This document shows positions 47,728 to 56,291 of a stretch of 64,000 nucleotides of DNA, one piece after another (positions within the stretch are counted from its first letter, which is position 1; every line of letters begins with the position of its first letter). The notes under the pieces are model-generated. The model made no database searches, was not told the DNA's origin, and worked only from the letters and a program-made list of their open reading frames with translations. The stretch lies in assembly GCF_025149945.1 (NCBI RefSeq), contig NZ_JALXVH010000006.1, forward strand, positions 1 through 64,000, given 5' to 3'. Origin of the DNA: Kocuria sp. p3-SID1428 (GTDB lineage Bacteria; Actinomycetota; Actinomycetes; Actinomycetales; Micrococcaceae). The position numbers and the translations under genes were made by a program.

Positions 47728-50700
47728 ATGTCCCCCTCGTCCGAGTCCGGAGCCCCCGGTCCGCACGGCTCCGCAGCCTCCCCCCGCAGCGACCAGCAGA
47801 CCGTCTCGCTGCAGGCCTGGACGCGGCAGATGGATGCCTACACGGGTCCGGACACGCTGCTGGACTTCAATCAGGTCGACAATGTCTGCATCGACCTCAC
47901 CGAGGCCAACTCCTCCGGGCAGGCGCAGCTGATGATGGGCCGGCCCACGCGCCTGTCCACGATCATGCGCGAGTCAGCGGGGCTGCAGCGGGCCTCGCGC
48001 GCCGCGCGGATCCTGCGCACCAAGATCCACGAGCTCTCCGCCCAGCACGGACTCGATGCCGCCTACCTGGCCGCGGGCACCGCGTCCTGGCTGCAGGCCG
48101 AGCCGCGCCAGCGCGCGGAGGAGGCCCACGGCGCGCATGAGACGGGCGAGCGCGGCCACGGTGATCGGCAGGCGAGCCAGCGGCGGTTCATCGCCCCGGT
48201 CCTGCTGGCCCCGGTGACCATCCGCCCGCGCGCGGACGGCGATGACTTCGACCTGCAGCTCGTCGGGCCGGCCCAGCTGAATCCGGCCATGGTCCGGCGG
48301 CTGCTGGCCGATCACGGGGTGGACCTGTCCACCGGGGAGATCTCCCGGCTGGCCTACGGCACGCGCCGCCTGGATCCGGCGCCGGTGCTCGAGTCTCTGC
48401 GCATGGTCGCCTCGGAGGTCCCGGGGATGCATGTGGAGCACCGCCTGCTGGTCTCCACGTTCGCGGACCTGCACGACCGTCCCGCCGATGAGCACGTGCC
48501 GGTGCGCACGGAGGTGATCCGCGATCTGGCGCGGCTGAAGTCCACCGCCGTGGGCAAGATCCCGCAGCCGCGGCCGCTGCACAACCGCTCCGCGCCGCTG
48601 GATCAGCGCGACCCCGACTCCGAGCTGCTGCTGCTCGATGCGGACAGCTCGCAGCAGGAGGTCGTGGACCTGGCCACGCAGGGCGACTCCTTCGTGGTCA
48701 CTGCGGCACCCGGCACCGGCCAGATCGCGACCGCCGTGAACACGGTCGGCGCGCTCGTGGCCCAGGGTCGCTCCGTGCTCGTGCTGGGGGAGCGACGAGC
48801 CGCGCTGGCCGATTTCCACCGCGGCTTCGAGATGCTCGGGCTGTCGTCGTCAGTGCTGCAGCTGGGCTCGCACCTGACGGGCCAGGATGTCGCCGAGCAG
48901 CTGGTCGAGTCGATCACCCGCGCCGAGCGCGCCCAGGAGCCGGACCTGCGGGCCCTGCACAACCGGCTGCGCTCCGTGCGCGACCTGCTGGCCGGGCACA
49001 TGGAGGCCCTGCACCGCCAGCGCCCGCGCGTGGAGGCCTCGGCGTATCAGGCCATGCAGGCACTGGCCGAGCTCACCTCGCGCCCGGACGGGCCCACGAC
49101 CCGGGTGCGGTTCTCCCGCGGCGTGCTCGACGCCGCCGCCCACCGCGCCGAGATCACCCGCCAGCTCGAGCGCGCCGCCGAGCTCGGGGCCTTCGACGCT
49201 GCGACCCTCGACGGGCCCTGGGAGGGCGCGCGCCTGGTCAACGACGAGGAGACCCGCCAGGCCCGGCACCTGGCCCAATCGCTGCTGCTCGAGCTGACCA
49301 CCCTGGAGACCGGTATGCGCACGGTGCTCTCTGTCTCCGGCATGCGCGCCGGGGCCACGATCCCCGAGTGGGGCCAGCAGCTGCGACTGCTGCAGGAGAT
49401 CCAGTCCTCCCTGCGCTCCTTCACCCCCGATATCTTCGACCGGCCCGTGACTGATCTGATCGCGGCCACGGCGGCCTCGTCCTGGCGCCGCGACCACGCG
49501 ATCGAGATGTCCGGGCTTCAGCGCTCGCGGCTGCGCAAGGCGGCCAAGGAGTACATCCGGCCGGGAGTCCACCTCTCGGACCTGCACGCCTCGCTGGTGA
49601 AGGTCCAGTCCGAGCGCGACCGCTGGCGCTCCTGGTCCACCACGATCGACGAGCCCGAGGTCTCGGATGCGGTCGACGACGTCGCCGAGATCCAGCAGCG
49701 CTTCCTCGAGGATCTCGAGGGCCTGATGATCGCCCTGGAGGGCTCGCGCACCGGTGCCGGGCTGATGGACCTCGACGTCGCCGAGCTGCGTGAGGTGCTC
49801 ACCGCGCTGATCGACGACGAGGCCAACCTGGAGACCATTCCCGAGCGGACCCTTCTGCTCGAGGGGCTGCGCGATCGCGGCCTCGGAGAGTTCGTCGAGG
49901 ACCTGACCTCGCGGCGGGTGCCCGGGCACCGGGTGGCCGAGGAGTTCGACCTGGCCTGGTGGCAGTCCTCGCTGGAGGCCATGGCCGCCGACGACGGCCT
50001 GCTGCCCATGACCGACGGCTCGAGCCTGCGCCGGGCGGAGCAGGACTTCCGCCGGGCCGACTCGGCGCACATCTCCTCCGGGCCGCAGCGCCTGATCTGG
50101 GCGCAGGCCCAGCGCTGGCGAGCCCTGCTGCAGGAGCAGCCGGAGGCAGCCGGGCAGCTGCGCGACATGCTGCGCCAGGGCAGCGCCCCTCTGCCGCAGC
50201 TGCTCAAGGCCTGCGGGGACCTCACTCGGGCACTGGCCCCGGTGTGGACGGCCAGCCCGCTCGTGCTCTCGGCAGCGCTTCCCGATGACCTCGAGATCGA
50301 CGCCGTCGTGGTCCTGGACGGGGAGTCCACCCCGCTGGCCGCCGTGCTGCCCGCGGTGACGCGGGCCAGCCAGGTGATCGTCTTCGGCGATCCCGCGCTG
50401 GGGAGACCGCAGCCCTTCACGGTGGCCCCCATGACGGGGGAGGCCTCCGGGCCGGTGGCCGAGGTGGACTCCGCCTTCGACGCGCTCTCGCGGGTCGTCG
50501 ATCGCCGTCAGCTGCGGGTGCTCTACCGCGACATGGATGCCCGCCTGTTCGATCAGCTCAACGAGGACTTCTACGAGGGCCGGCTCACGCGCCTGCCGGC
50601 CGGCGGTGCGCTCACCGAGGGCGATTCCCGGCTGGAGGTCGAGTACGTCGCCGACGGCTACGGGGAGCTGGCAGCCGGGCACGAGGGCGTGCAGTCCCCG

Positions 50701-51915
50701 AACGCCGAGGTGCGCCGCGTGGTCCAGCTCGTGATCCGCCATGCTCGCCTGCACCCGCAGCGCTCGCTGGCCGTGGTGACCCCGAGCGCCCGCCATGCCG
50801 CGCGGGTCGCCCAGGGCGTGAGCGCCGTGCTGGGTCAGCGCCCCGAGCTCGCGGGGTTCTTCCGCCCGGGGCCCGAGTCCTTCCGCGTGGTGGATCTGCA
50901 CCGGGCCGTGGGGCTGCAGCGCGACACCGTGATCTTCAGCTTGGGCTTCGGGCGCACCGATCATGATCGCGTGCTGCCCTACCTGGGGCAGCTCTCGGAC
51001 CGCGACGGCCGCCGGGGCTTCGTGCTGGGCCTGACGCGCTCGCGGCTGAACACGATCGTGGTCTCCTCCATCCGCCCCGAGGAGCTCGAACCCAGTGCGC
51101 TGCACCACGGCGCCCGCGATCTGCACCGCCTGCTGCTGCGGATCGAGGAGGCGGGACACGTCCGCGTCGGCGCGGCCGACGAGCCGCTGCTCGCCCAGAA
51201 GGCCCAGGCGGAGGAAGCTTCCCCGGCGGACTCGGGTCGCCAGGAGCCCGGAACGGACTCGACCGAGTCGGACGACGAGCCGCGCAGCGCTGCTGCGGAC
51301 GAGTCCTCGCAGCAGGTGCAGGATCGTCCCCAGCGCCCGCACCTCTCGCTCGTGGGGGCCGCCGAGCCCTCCCGCAGGGACGACCACACCGAGACCTCCG
51401 GTGCCGAGGAGGACGGCGCGGCGGCGGGCGAGCCCGCAGCACAGCCGGTCCTGGTGCACGATCCCATGGAGCTGGCCGATGCCGCCGTCCACGAGGACGC
51501 CCTGGTCCAGGACCTCTCCCGGCGCCTGGTGCAGCGCGGTGCGGCGGTGCGCCACCACCATGAGGACGCGATCGACCTGGTCGCCTGGTCCGAGACCTCG
51601 GAATCGCTGTCGGCCGGTGCGGTCGTGGGGCAGCGCCCGAGCGGCGATCCGGTGCGCATCCCCGTGGCCGTGGTCTCCGACGGCACCGAGCAGGTGGCCC
51701 GCATGTCCGTGCGCGAGCGCTCGCGGCTGCGCCCGCAGCAGCTCGAGCGCAGCGGCTGGAACCACCTGACCCTGTGGACCATCGAGGTCTTCACCCAGCC
51801 GGATGCCGTGGCCGGGCTGATCTGCCGCTATCTGGGGCTGCCGGCCGGCGACGACACCTCAGGCGCCTCCGGGTCGGACGGCTCCACCGGCTCCGGGCCC
51901 GCAGCTCGGCCGTGA
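47728..51915 (+). CDS. giant DUF4011 / SF1 helicase / REase-like protein with degenerate catalytic motifs
   Basis: A 1395-residue protein. Residues about 40-300 follow a DUF4011 pattern (LLDFNQVDNVCIDLTEAN, AAYLAAGTASWL, APVLLAPVTIRPR). The helicase-like part has an altered Walker A, TAAPGTGQI at 325-333, where Gln332 replaces the lysine. Motif II is VVVLDGES (864-867) instead of DExx; VIVFGDPALG resembles motif III. Motifs V-VI are recognisable (VDLHRAVGLQRDTVIFSLGF, GLTRSRL with Arg1104). After an acidic linker, residues about 1260-1375 resemble the Vsr/MTES_1575-type nuclease end, with Asp1283 kept but Ser1317 where Glu is expected. AGGAG precedes the ATG, and the stop overlaps the next gene. 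ATP hydrolysis is doubtful; the role is unknown. Confidence 0.75.
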   Translation: MSPSSESGAPGPHGSAASPRSDQQTVSLQAWTRQMDAYTGPDTLLDFNQVDNVCIDLTEANSSGQAQLMMGRPTRLSTIMRESAGLQRASRAARILRTKIHELSAQHGLDAAYLAAGTASWLQAEPRQRAEEAHGAHETGERGHGDRQASQRRFIAPVLLAPVTIRPRADGDDFDLQLVGPAQLNPAMVRRLLADHGVDLSTGEISRLAYGTRRLDPAPVLESLRMVASEVPGMHVEHRLLVSTFADLHDRPADEHVPVRTEVIRDLARLKSTAVGKIPQPRPLHNRSAPLDQRDPDSELLLLDADSSQQEVVDLATQGDSFVVTAAPGTGQIATAVNTVGALVAQGRSVLVLGERRAALADFHRGFEMLGLSSSVLQLGSHLTGQDVAEQLVESITRAERAQEPDLRALHNRLRSVRDLLAGHMEALHRQRPRVEASAYQAMQALAELTSRPDGPTTRVRFSRGVLDAAAHRAEITRQLERAAELGAFDAATLDGPWEGARLVNDEETRQARHLAQSLLLELTTLETGMRTVLSVSGMRAGATIPEWGQQLRLLQEIQSSLRSFTPDIFDRPVTDLIAATAASSWRRDHAIEMSGLQRSRLRKAAKEYIRPGVHLSDLHASLVKVQSERDRWRSWSTTIDEPEVSDAVDDVAEIQQRFLEDLEGLMIALEGSRTGAGLMDLDVAELREVLTALIDDEANLETIPERTLLLEGLRDRGLGEFVEDLTSRRVPGHRVAEEFDLAWWQSSLEAMAADDGLLPMTDGSSLRRAEQDFRRADSAHISSGPQRLIWAQAQRWRALLQEQPEAAGQLRDMLRQGSAPLPQLLKACGDLTRALAPVWTASPLVLSAALPDDLEIDAVVVLDGESTPLAAVLPAVTRASQVIVFGDPALGRPQPFTVAPMTGEASGPVAEVDSAFDALSRVVDRRQLRVLYRDMDARLFDQLNEDFYEGRLTRLPAGGALTEGDSRLEVEYVADGYGELAAGHEGVQSPNAEVRRVVQLVIRHARLHPQRSLAVVTPSARHAARVAQGVSAVLGQRPELAGFFRPGPESFRVVDLHRAVGLQRDTVIFSLGFGRTDHDRVLPYLGQLSDRDGRRGFVLGLTRSRLNTIVVSSIRPEELEPSALHHGARDLHRLLLRIEEAGHVRVGAADEPLLAQKAQAEEASPADSGRQEPGTDSTESDDEPRSAAADESSQQVQDRPQRPHLSLVGAAEPSRRDDHTETSGAEEDGAAAGEPAAQPVLVHDPMELADAAVHEDALVQDLSRRLVQRGAAVRHHHEDAIDLVAWSETSESLSAGAVVGQRPSGDPVRIPVAVVSDGTEQVARMSVRERSRLRPQQLERSGWNHLTLWTIEVFTQPDAVAGLICRYLGLPAGDDTSGASGSDGSTGSGPAARP

Positions 51916-52133
51916 GTCGACAGCAGCCTCCGCAGCGCCGAGCGCGCGGCACACGCCGGGCGGTCGGCGGCAGCCCGGTGCACGGGCAGGACTCCGGCAG
52001 CGGCGGCCCGCAGCAGCGCGGCGCCTCGTCCTTCCGAGCGCCGGAGCCCACTCCCGAGACCCCGGACGAGGTCTCGGACGACGCCCGGCGCGAGGACTGG
52101 CTCAGCGCTCAGCGGCCTCCTCACTGGGGCTGA
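51912..52133 (+). CDS. small RPPHWG-tailed actinobacterial protein
   Basis: A 73-residue protein beginning MSRQQPPQRRARGTRRAVGG and ending REDWLSAQRPPHWG. The first half is basic and Gln/Gly-rich, the second acidic, with no membrane segment. From memory, small actinobacterial proteins with the ending WLxEQRPPHW are common and uncharacterised. The GTG start overlaps the stop of the giant helicase-like gene (GTGA), so translation is coupled and the two products may act together. Its last 32 nt overlap the 3' end of the convergent SAF gene. Confidence 0.72.
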   Translation: MSRQQPPQRRARGTRRAVGGSPVHGQDSGSGGPQQRGASSFRAPEPTPETPDEVSDDARREDWLSAQRPPHWG

Positions 52134-53130
52134 GCGGCGCCGCCTGAGAGGGGGCAGCCACGAGCACGGGCACGAGCTGGCCCTCCCCGGCCGCAGCGAG
52201 GCGCTCGGCCGTGGCAGGGTCTGCGCCCACGACCAGCAGGTCGTCCTGCACCTGAGGGGTCGAGGCGAGCAGGCCCTCGGCCGGGGCTGCCGGATCGGCC
52301 ACCCACAGCACCGGCAGCTGCGCGGCCACCCGCAGGGTGCTCTCGCCGGCATCGGTCTGCTCGGGCTCCTCGGCTGCGCGACCAGCTGCCCCGGCCGGGT
52401 CGTCGTCGGTCCGGTCGGCGTCTCTGTCCTCGTCGCCGGAGGCGTTCGGCTGGATGGCCAGCGGATCGGAGTCCGAGCGGATGAGGTCCACGTGCTGGCC
52501 CGGGCGCACATGGGTCAGCGCAGCGGGATCGGCCACGCGGATCGTGACGGCGGTGGTGCCGGGCGGCTGGCCGGAGAGCAGGTCCGGTCCCAGCACCGAC
52601 GGACCGGTCAGCGGCTGTCCTTCGACGACGGCGACGGCCAGCGTGCGCCCGACCCATGCCTCGATCTGCTGGTGCGCCTCCGCCGGCTCCTGGACCGTCG
52701 TCTCGACGGGTGAGGCGAGCGCGCCGGGCTGGTCGGTCCCGGCGGAGTCCAGGGTGTCGTCGGCCGCGGCGAGTCCGGTCTCCGAAAGCTCTGCCGAGGA
52801 GCCCCCCGGGACCAGCGCGACCGGGTAGTCGGCCACGCGGAGGTCATCGGCAGACAGGACGGTGCCGGCCCCCAGGGCACGAGCCGCCACGATCGTGGGC
52901 GCGGTGCGCTCGGAGGCGGGGCTGAGCTGCAGCACCGCGATGGCTGCGGCGACGCTCAACAGCACCGCGGCGATCAGGCGCCGACGGCGCGACAGCGCCG
53001 TGCGCACCGTGACGCCCAGCGGATAGCGCGCCCGCCGTGGAATCGCACGGGGCCGTGTCCGCGCCGTGGCGCGTCCGCCGCCTCGGGCGCGGCGGACGGG
53101 GGAGGGGGCCGTGCCCCGTCGAGTCGTCAT
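52102..53130 (-). CDS. SAF-domain membrane protein (CpaB/RcpC-like)
   Basis: A 342-residue protein with a basic N-terminus (about 45 residues, many Arg) and one membrane segment, LIAAVLLSVAAAIAVLQLSP. The SAF domain follows: TIVAARALGAGTVLSADDLRVADYPVALVP, GRTLAVAVVEGQPLTGPSVL and TTAVTIRVADPAALTHVRPGQHVDLI. A long acidic insertion (about 245-275) and a C-terminal ValLeuVal-rich part complete it. SAF proteins occur in Flp pilus assembly, but no pilus genes are present here, so the role is open. TACCGT 6 nt before ATG 53130 suggests leaderless transcription. Confidence 0.75.
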   Translation of the reverse strand: MTTRRGTAPSPVRRARGGGRATARTRPRAIPRRARYPLGVTVRTALSRRRRLIAAVLLSVAAAIAVLQLSPASERTAPTIVAARALGAGTVLSADDLRVADYPVALVPGGSSAELSETGLAAADDTLDSAGTDQPGALASPVETTVQEPAEAHQQIEAWVGRTLAVAVVEGQPLTGPSVLGPDLLSGQPPGTTAVTIRVADPAALTHVRPGQHVDLIRSDSDPLAIQPNASGDEDRDADRTDDDPAGAAGRAAEEPEQTDAGESTLRVAAQLPVLWVADPAAPAEGLLASTPQVQDDLLVVGADPATAERLAAAGEGQLVPVLVAAPSQAAPLSPSEEAAER

Positions 53131-53136
53131 GCCGGC

Positions 53137-53142
53137 ACGGTA
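53137..53142 (-). promoter_or_regulatory. -10 box of the SAF gene (leaderless)
   Basis: TACCGT on the minus strand, 6 nt before ATG 53130. Confidence 0.5.
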
Positions 53143-53278
53143 GGCGGTGCCTCGTCTTCAGCGCGGCGACCGCTGCGGTGCTCGTGCACCGCCGACCGGA
53201 CCCGGGCTGCGATGCGCAGGCTGTGGAGCCCCCGCGGCTGGTGGAACCGGCAGCGCGAAGTCCAGATCCGCTCAGGGC

Positions 53279-53578
53279 TCAGTCCGAGGAGCCCGACCCC
53301 GACGAACCCGATCCCGAGGAGCCGGATCCGGCGGAGCCCGATCCCGACGAGCTGGAGCCGGCGGAGCCCGACCCGGAGGTGGCCGAGGGCGACGATCCGC
53401 CGGAGCGGGAGTCGTTGCGGTAGAAGCCCGATCCCTTGAACACGACGCCCACCGAGTTGAACTGCTTGCGCAGCTCGCCGCCGCACTGCGGGCACTCGCT
53501 CAGCGGGGCGTCCGAGAAGGACTGGCGGACCTCGAGCTGGTGGCCGCAGCTCTTGCACTTGTAGGCATAGACGGGCAT
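53279..53578 (-). CDS. FmdB/CxxC_CxxC_SSSS family zinc ribbon protein with Ser-Gly tail
   Basis: A 99-residue protein. Residues 1-45 are a zinc ribbon, MPVYAYKCKSCGHQLEV with CxxC, then ECPQCGGELRKQF with the second CxxC. GVVFKGSGFYRND is the typical continuation. The last about 45 residues are nearly pure Ser and Gly with a few Ala and Thr, built from repeated GSGS units and ending in Asp. Members are annotated as putative regulators after FmdB, but the function is not established. It lies between the SAF and cyclo-ligase genes on the same strand. Confidence 0.85.
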   Translation of the reverse strand: MPVYAYKCKSCGHQLEVRQSFSDAPLSECPQCGGELRKQFNSVGVVFKGSGFYRNDSRSGGSSPSATSGSGSAGSSSSGSGSAGSGSSGSGSSGSGSSD

Positions 53579-53680
53579 GGGAAGACCTTCCGGACGGAGT
53601 GGGGCACGGTGCGTGCCGAGGGCGCGGACCGCAGCGACGGCCGCTCAGAGGGCTGCTGCGGCCTCGGATCGGCCTCGATT

Positions 53681-54325
53681 CTATGTGCCCGCGCCGTCCT
53701 CGCCGCCGCGTGGGCCCTTCAGCTCGATCAGTCCGGTCTCGGTCAGAGCCAGCGGGAGCCGGGCATCCCATGGCTGCACGGGGACCGAGCCCAGGGGCAG
53801 GACCTCGCGGGCGAAGACGCAGGCCGCGGCGGGCACCTCAGGGCCGAGGCGCTGCAGGAAGGTGTCGTAGAAGCCGCCGCCCATGCCCAGACGCAGGCCG
53901 CCGGCATCGACGGCCAGAGCCGGAACCAGGACCAGGCCGAGATCGGCGGGAGGCTGCGCCATCGGACCCACGGGTTCGGGCAGGCCTCCGGGGCCGGAGC
54001 GGGCGAACGACGTGGCGGGAAGCCACCGAGTCCACAGCATGCTGCGCTCCGGCTGGGTCACCGGCAGCAGCACGCTGCGACGCGTCATCAGCTCGCGCAG
54101 GGCCTCCGTCAGCGGGGGCTCGTGGGGGAGCGGCAGGAAGGCGAGCACGGGGCCCTCGGGGTGCAGGGAGAGCAGCCGATCGAGCGCCGCGGCGAACCCG
54201 GCGGCCTGGTGGTCGCGCGTGAGCTGCGAGGTCGCGGCACGGTCCTCGCGCAGCCGTCGGCGCAGCGCGCGCTTGGCCTCGCGGGCTGCGCTGTCGCTCG
54301 CCTGAGCAGTGACGGAGCCGGTCAT
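53681..54325 (-). CDS. 5-formyltetrahydrofolate cyclo-ligase
   Basis: Converts 5-formyl-THF to 5,10-methenyl-THF with ATP, returning folate to the one-carbon pool. The product has 214 residues from ATG 54325. KRALRRRLREDRAA is the N-terminal helix that anchors ATP; VLAFLPLPHEPPL and LLPVTQPERSMLW follow. The signature is VLVPALAVDAGGLRLGMGGGFYDTFL, with the glycine-rich ATP/folate loop. A CATGAT box preceded by TG lies 6 nt before the start. The frame is open further upstream, through an ATG at 54346, but those residues do not match the family. Divergent from galU. Confidence 0.9.
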   Translation of the reverse strand: MTGSVTAQASDSAAREAKRALRRRLREDRAATSQLTRDHQAAGFAAALDRLLSLHPEGPVLAFLPLPHEPPLTEALRELMTRRSVLLPVTQPERSMLWTRWLPATSFARSGPGGLPEPVGPMAQPPADLGLVLVPALAVDAGGLRLGMGGGFYDTFLQRLGPEVPAAACVFAREVLPLGSVPVQPWDARLPLALTETGLIELKGPRGGEDGAGT

Positions 54326-54331
54326 GGGCTC

Positions 54332-54337
54332 ATCATG
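54332..54337 (-). promoter_or_regulatory. -10 box of the 5-formyl-THF cyclo-ligase gene (leaderless, extended)
   Basis: TGC-CATGAT on the minus strand, 6 nt before ATG 54325. The rest of the 249-bp divergent region up to galU holds GC-rich inverted repeats but no supported gene. Confidence 0.4.
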
Positions 54338-54562
54338 GCAGTTCATGAAGTCCTCGTTCGTGTCCACACTCTGGGGCCGACCTCCATGAAATCCGATATG
54401 GAGCTGACTGCCGGGGCGCCGCCTCGGGCGCGGGGTGACACAGGAGGCGGGGGCGCGGCTGCCCCAGGTGGGAGCGCTGAACCCCGTCGTTGGGGACACC
54501 GGGCGGCGGACACGTCGTTCGGGGTGATGCTGCCCACCCGAGGCCTGCGTACGCCGTTCCGG

Positions 54563-54568
54563 TAGCCT
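54563..54568 (+). promoter_or_regulatory. -10 box of galU (leaderless)
   Basis: TAGCCT ends 6 nt before ATG 54575, with no Shine-Dalgarno sequence. Confidence 0.5.
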
Positions 54569-54574
54569 TCCTGC

Positions 54575-55504
54575 ATGAGCACCGAGAACCCCAAGCCCAC
54601 CGTTCGCAAGGCCGTCCTGCCCGCCGCCGGGCTGGGAACCCGCTTCCTGCCCGCCACGAAGGCCACTCCCAAGGAGATGCTGCCCGTCGTGGATCGCCCC
54701 GCGATCCAGTACGTCGTGCAGGAGGCCGTCGACGCCGGGCTGAGTGACCTGCTCGTGATCACGGGCCGGTCCAAGCGCGCTCTCGAGGACCACTTCGATC
54801 GCATCCCGGCGCTGGAGGCTCAGCTCAAAGAGTCCGGCAAGGACGAGCTGCTCGAAGCCGTCGAGCACGCCTCAGAGCTCGGCGATCTGCACTACCTGCG
54901 CCAGGGCGATCCCAAGGGCCTGGGCCACGCCGTGCTGCGCGCCAAGACCCACGTGGGCGACGAGCCGTTCGCGGTGCTGCTCGGCGATGACCTCATCGAC
55001 GAGAAGGAGGACCTGCTCTCCGAGATGATCGAGGTCCAGCAGCGCACCGGCGGCTCCGTCGTGGCCCTGCTCGAGGTCCCGCAGGAGAGCATCGGAGCCT
55101 ACGGCTGCGCCGATGTCACCGCGGTCGAGGGCGAGGACTACGTCCGGGTCAACGGCCTGGTCGAGAAGCCGGAGCCCTCCGAGGCGCCGTCGAACCTCGC
55201 GATCATCGGGCGCTACGTCCTGCACCAGGGCGTCTTCGAGGTGCTCGAGCACACGGAGCCCGGCCGCGGCGACGAGATCCAGCTGACCGACGCCCTCGCC
55301 GAGCTGGCCACCCAGGAGGGCGAGGGCGGCGGCGTGTACGGCGTCGTCTTCCGCGGGCGCCGCTACGACACCGGCGACAAGCTGTCCTACCTCAAGGCCA
55401 ATGTCACCATCGCCTCGGAGCGCGAGGACCTCGGCCCGGACCTGCGCGCATGGCTGATCGAGTTCGCCAAGGGCCTCGAGGGCAACGACGCCGACCGGGC
55501 GTGA
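54575..55504 (+). CDS. galU: UTP-glucose-1-phosphate uridylyltransferase GalU
   Basis: Makes UDP-glucose for cell-wall and exopolysaccharide glycosylation. The product has 309 residues. VLPAAGLGTRFLPATKATPKEMLP is the nucleotidyltransferase signature; QYVVQEAVDAGLSDLLVITG, YLRQGDPKGLGHAVL and FAVLLGDDLID with the metal Asp follow. VNGLVEKPEPSEAPSNLAIIGRY and GRGDEIQLTDAL complete the GalU pattern, and the tail is FRGRRYDTGDKLSYLKANVT. It overlaps the next gene by 4 nt (GTGA). Confidence 0.96.
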   Translation: MSTENPKPTVRKAVLPAAGLGTRFLPATKATPKEMLPVVDRPAIQYVVQEAVDAGLSDLLVITGRSKRALEDHFDRIPALEAQLKESGKDELLEAVEHASELGDLHYLRQGDPKGLGHAVLRAKTHVGDEPFAVLLGDDLIDEKEDLLSEMIEVQQRTGGSVVALLEVPQESIGAYGCADVTAVEGEDYVRVNGLVEKPEPSEAPSNLAIIGRYVLHQGVFEVLEHTEPGRGDEIQLTDALAELATQEGEGGGVYGVVFRGRRYDTGDKLSYLKANVTIASEREDLGPDLRAWLIEFAKGLEGNDADRA

Positions 55505-56136
55505 GCTCACGGGTTCAATGGCCCGTGCGGCTGCGCTGGGGCGACCTGCGCGTGCGCCCGCTCCTGAGGCGGGATCGCGGCGAGTGGGACGCCGTGCGCT
55601 GGGAGAACAAGGACTGGCTGGAGCCGTGGGAGGCCACGAGCCCGGATCCCTCGCAGCCGCTGCCGTCGTTCCGGCGCTTCGTGCGAGAGCAGGATCGGGA
55701 GGCACGGGCGGGGCGCAGCCTTCCGTGGGTCATCACGGAGCGGCGCCCCGACGGCACCTGGCCTCTCGTGGGCCAGCTCGCCGTCTCGTCGATCACGGGC
55801 GGAGCGGCTCGAAGCGCCTCGATCGGCTACTGGGTGGACGGCTCGTGCGCGGGCCGCGGGATCGCGCCCATGGCGGTCGCGATGGCGGTGGACTACTGCT
55901 TCCAGCACCGCCGACTCCATCGCGTCGAAATCAACATCCGGCCGCAGAACGCGGCATCGCTGCGCATCGTGGAGAAGCTCGGCTTCCGCGACGAGGGGCT
56001 GCGCCGGGACTACCTGCACATCGCAGGGCGGTGGAGCGACCACCGCAGCTTCGCGCTGACGGCTCCGGAGCTCGCGTCGGAGGGCCTGGTGGGGCGCTTC
56101 ACCGGCACCGCCCAGCCGCTGGTCGTGGAGAGCTGA
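55501..56136 (+). CDS. GNAT N-acetyltransferase, RimJ/RimL-like
   Basis: Probable protein N-alpha-acetyltransferase. The product has 211 residues from GTG 55501, overlapping the galU stop codon. LRWGDLRVRPLLRRDRGEWD is the typical RimJ start; GQLAVSSITGGAARSASIGYWVDGS and GRGIAPMAVAMAVDYCFQHRRLHRVEI form the acetyl-CoA binding core, and NIRPQNAASLRIVEKLGFRDEGLRRDYLHI holds the conserved Asn and Tyr. The galU-rimJ pair is frequent in actinobacteria, though the link between the two functions is unknown. The protein target cannot be read from sequence. Confidence 0.88.
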   Translation: MSSRVQWPVRLRWGDLRVRPLLRRDRGEWDAVRWENKDWLEPWEATSPDPSQPLPSFRRFVREQDREARAGRSLPWVITERRPDGTWPLVGQLAVSSITGGAARSASIGYWVDGSCAGRGIAPMAVAMAVDYCFQHRRLHRVEINIRPQNAASLRIVEKLGFRDEGLRRDYLHIAGRWSDHRSFALTAPELASEGLVGRFTGTAQPLVVES

Positions 56137-56291
56137 AGCTGTCTGGCACGGCGCTTCGCTGCGACACATTCCGGGCGGAGTATGGGACCATGGTCCGCAG
56201 CACCTGGCAGTGCCGTCCGACCGCGTCGCCATGCAGCGGAATCGGCGCCAGATGAACCGCTACAGCACCAGTGAGCCGAGGAGCCCGGAAG

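Noticed and set aside
48850-51765. A 971-codon minus-strand frame over the helicase-like gene
   Set aside because: Shadow frame. The plus-strand product has coherent helicase-like motifs and coupled neighbours, while this one has none.
53280-53420. CRISPR or tandem DNA repeat
   Set aside because: The short repeats in this stretch are codon repeats of the Ser-Gly tail of the FmdB protein, without spacer-repeat structure.
54326-54574. A small gene in the divergent cyclo-ligase / galU region
   Set aside because: Open frames in both strands have no ribosome site, no recognised motif and Pro/Arg/Gly-biased composition; only promoter boxes are supported.
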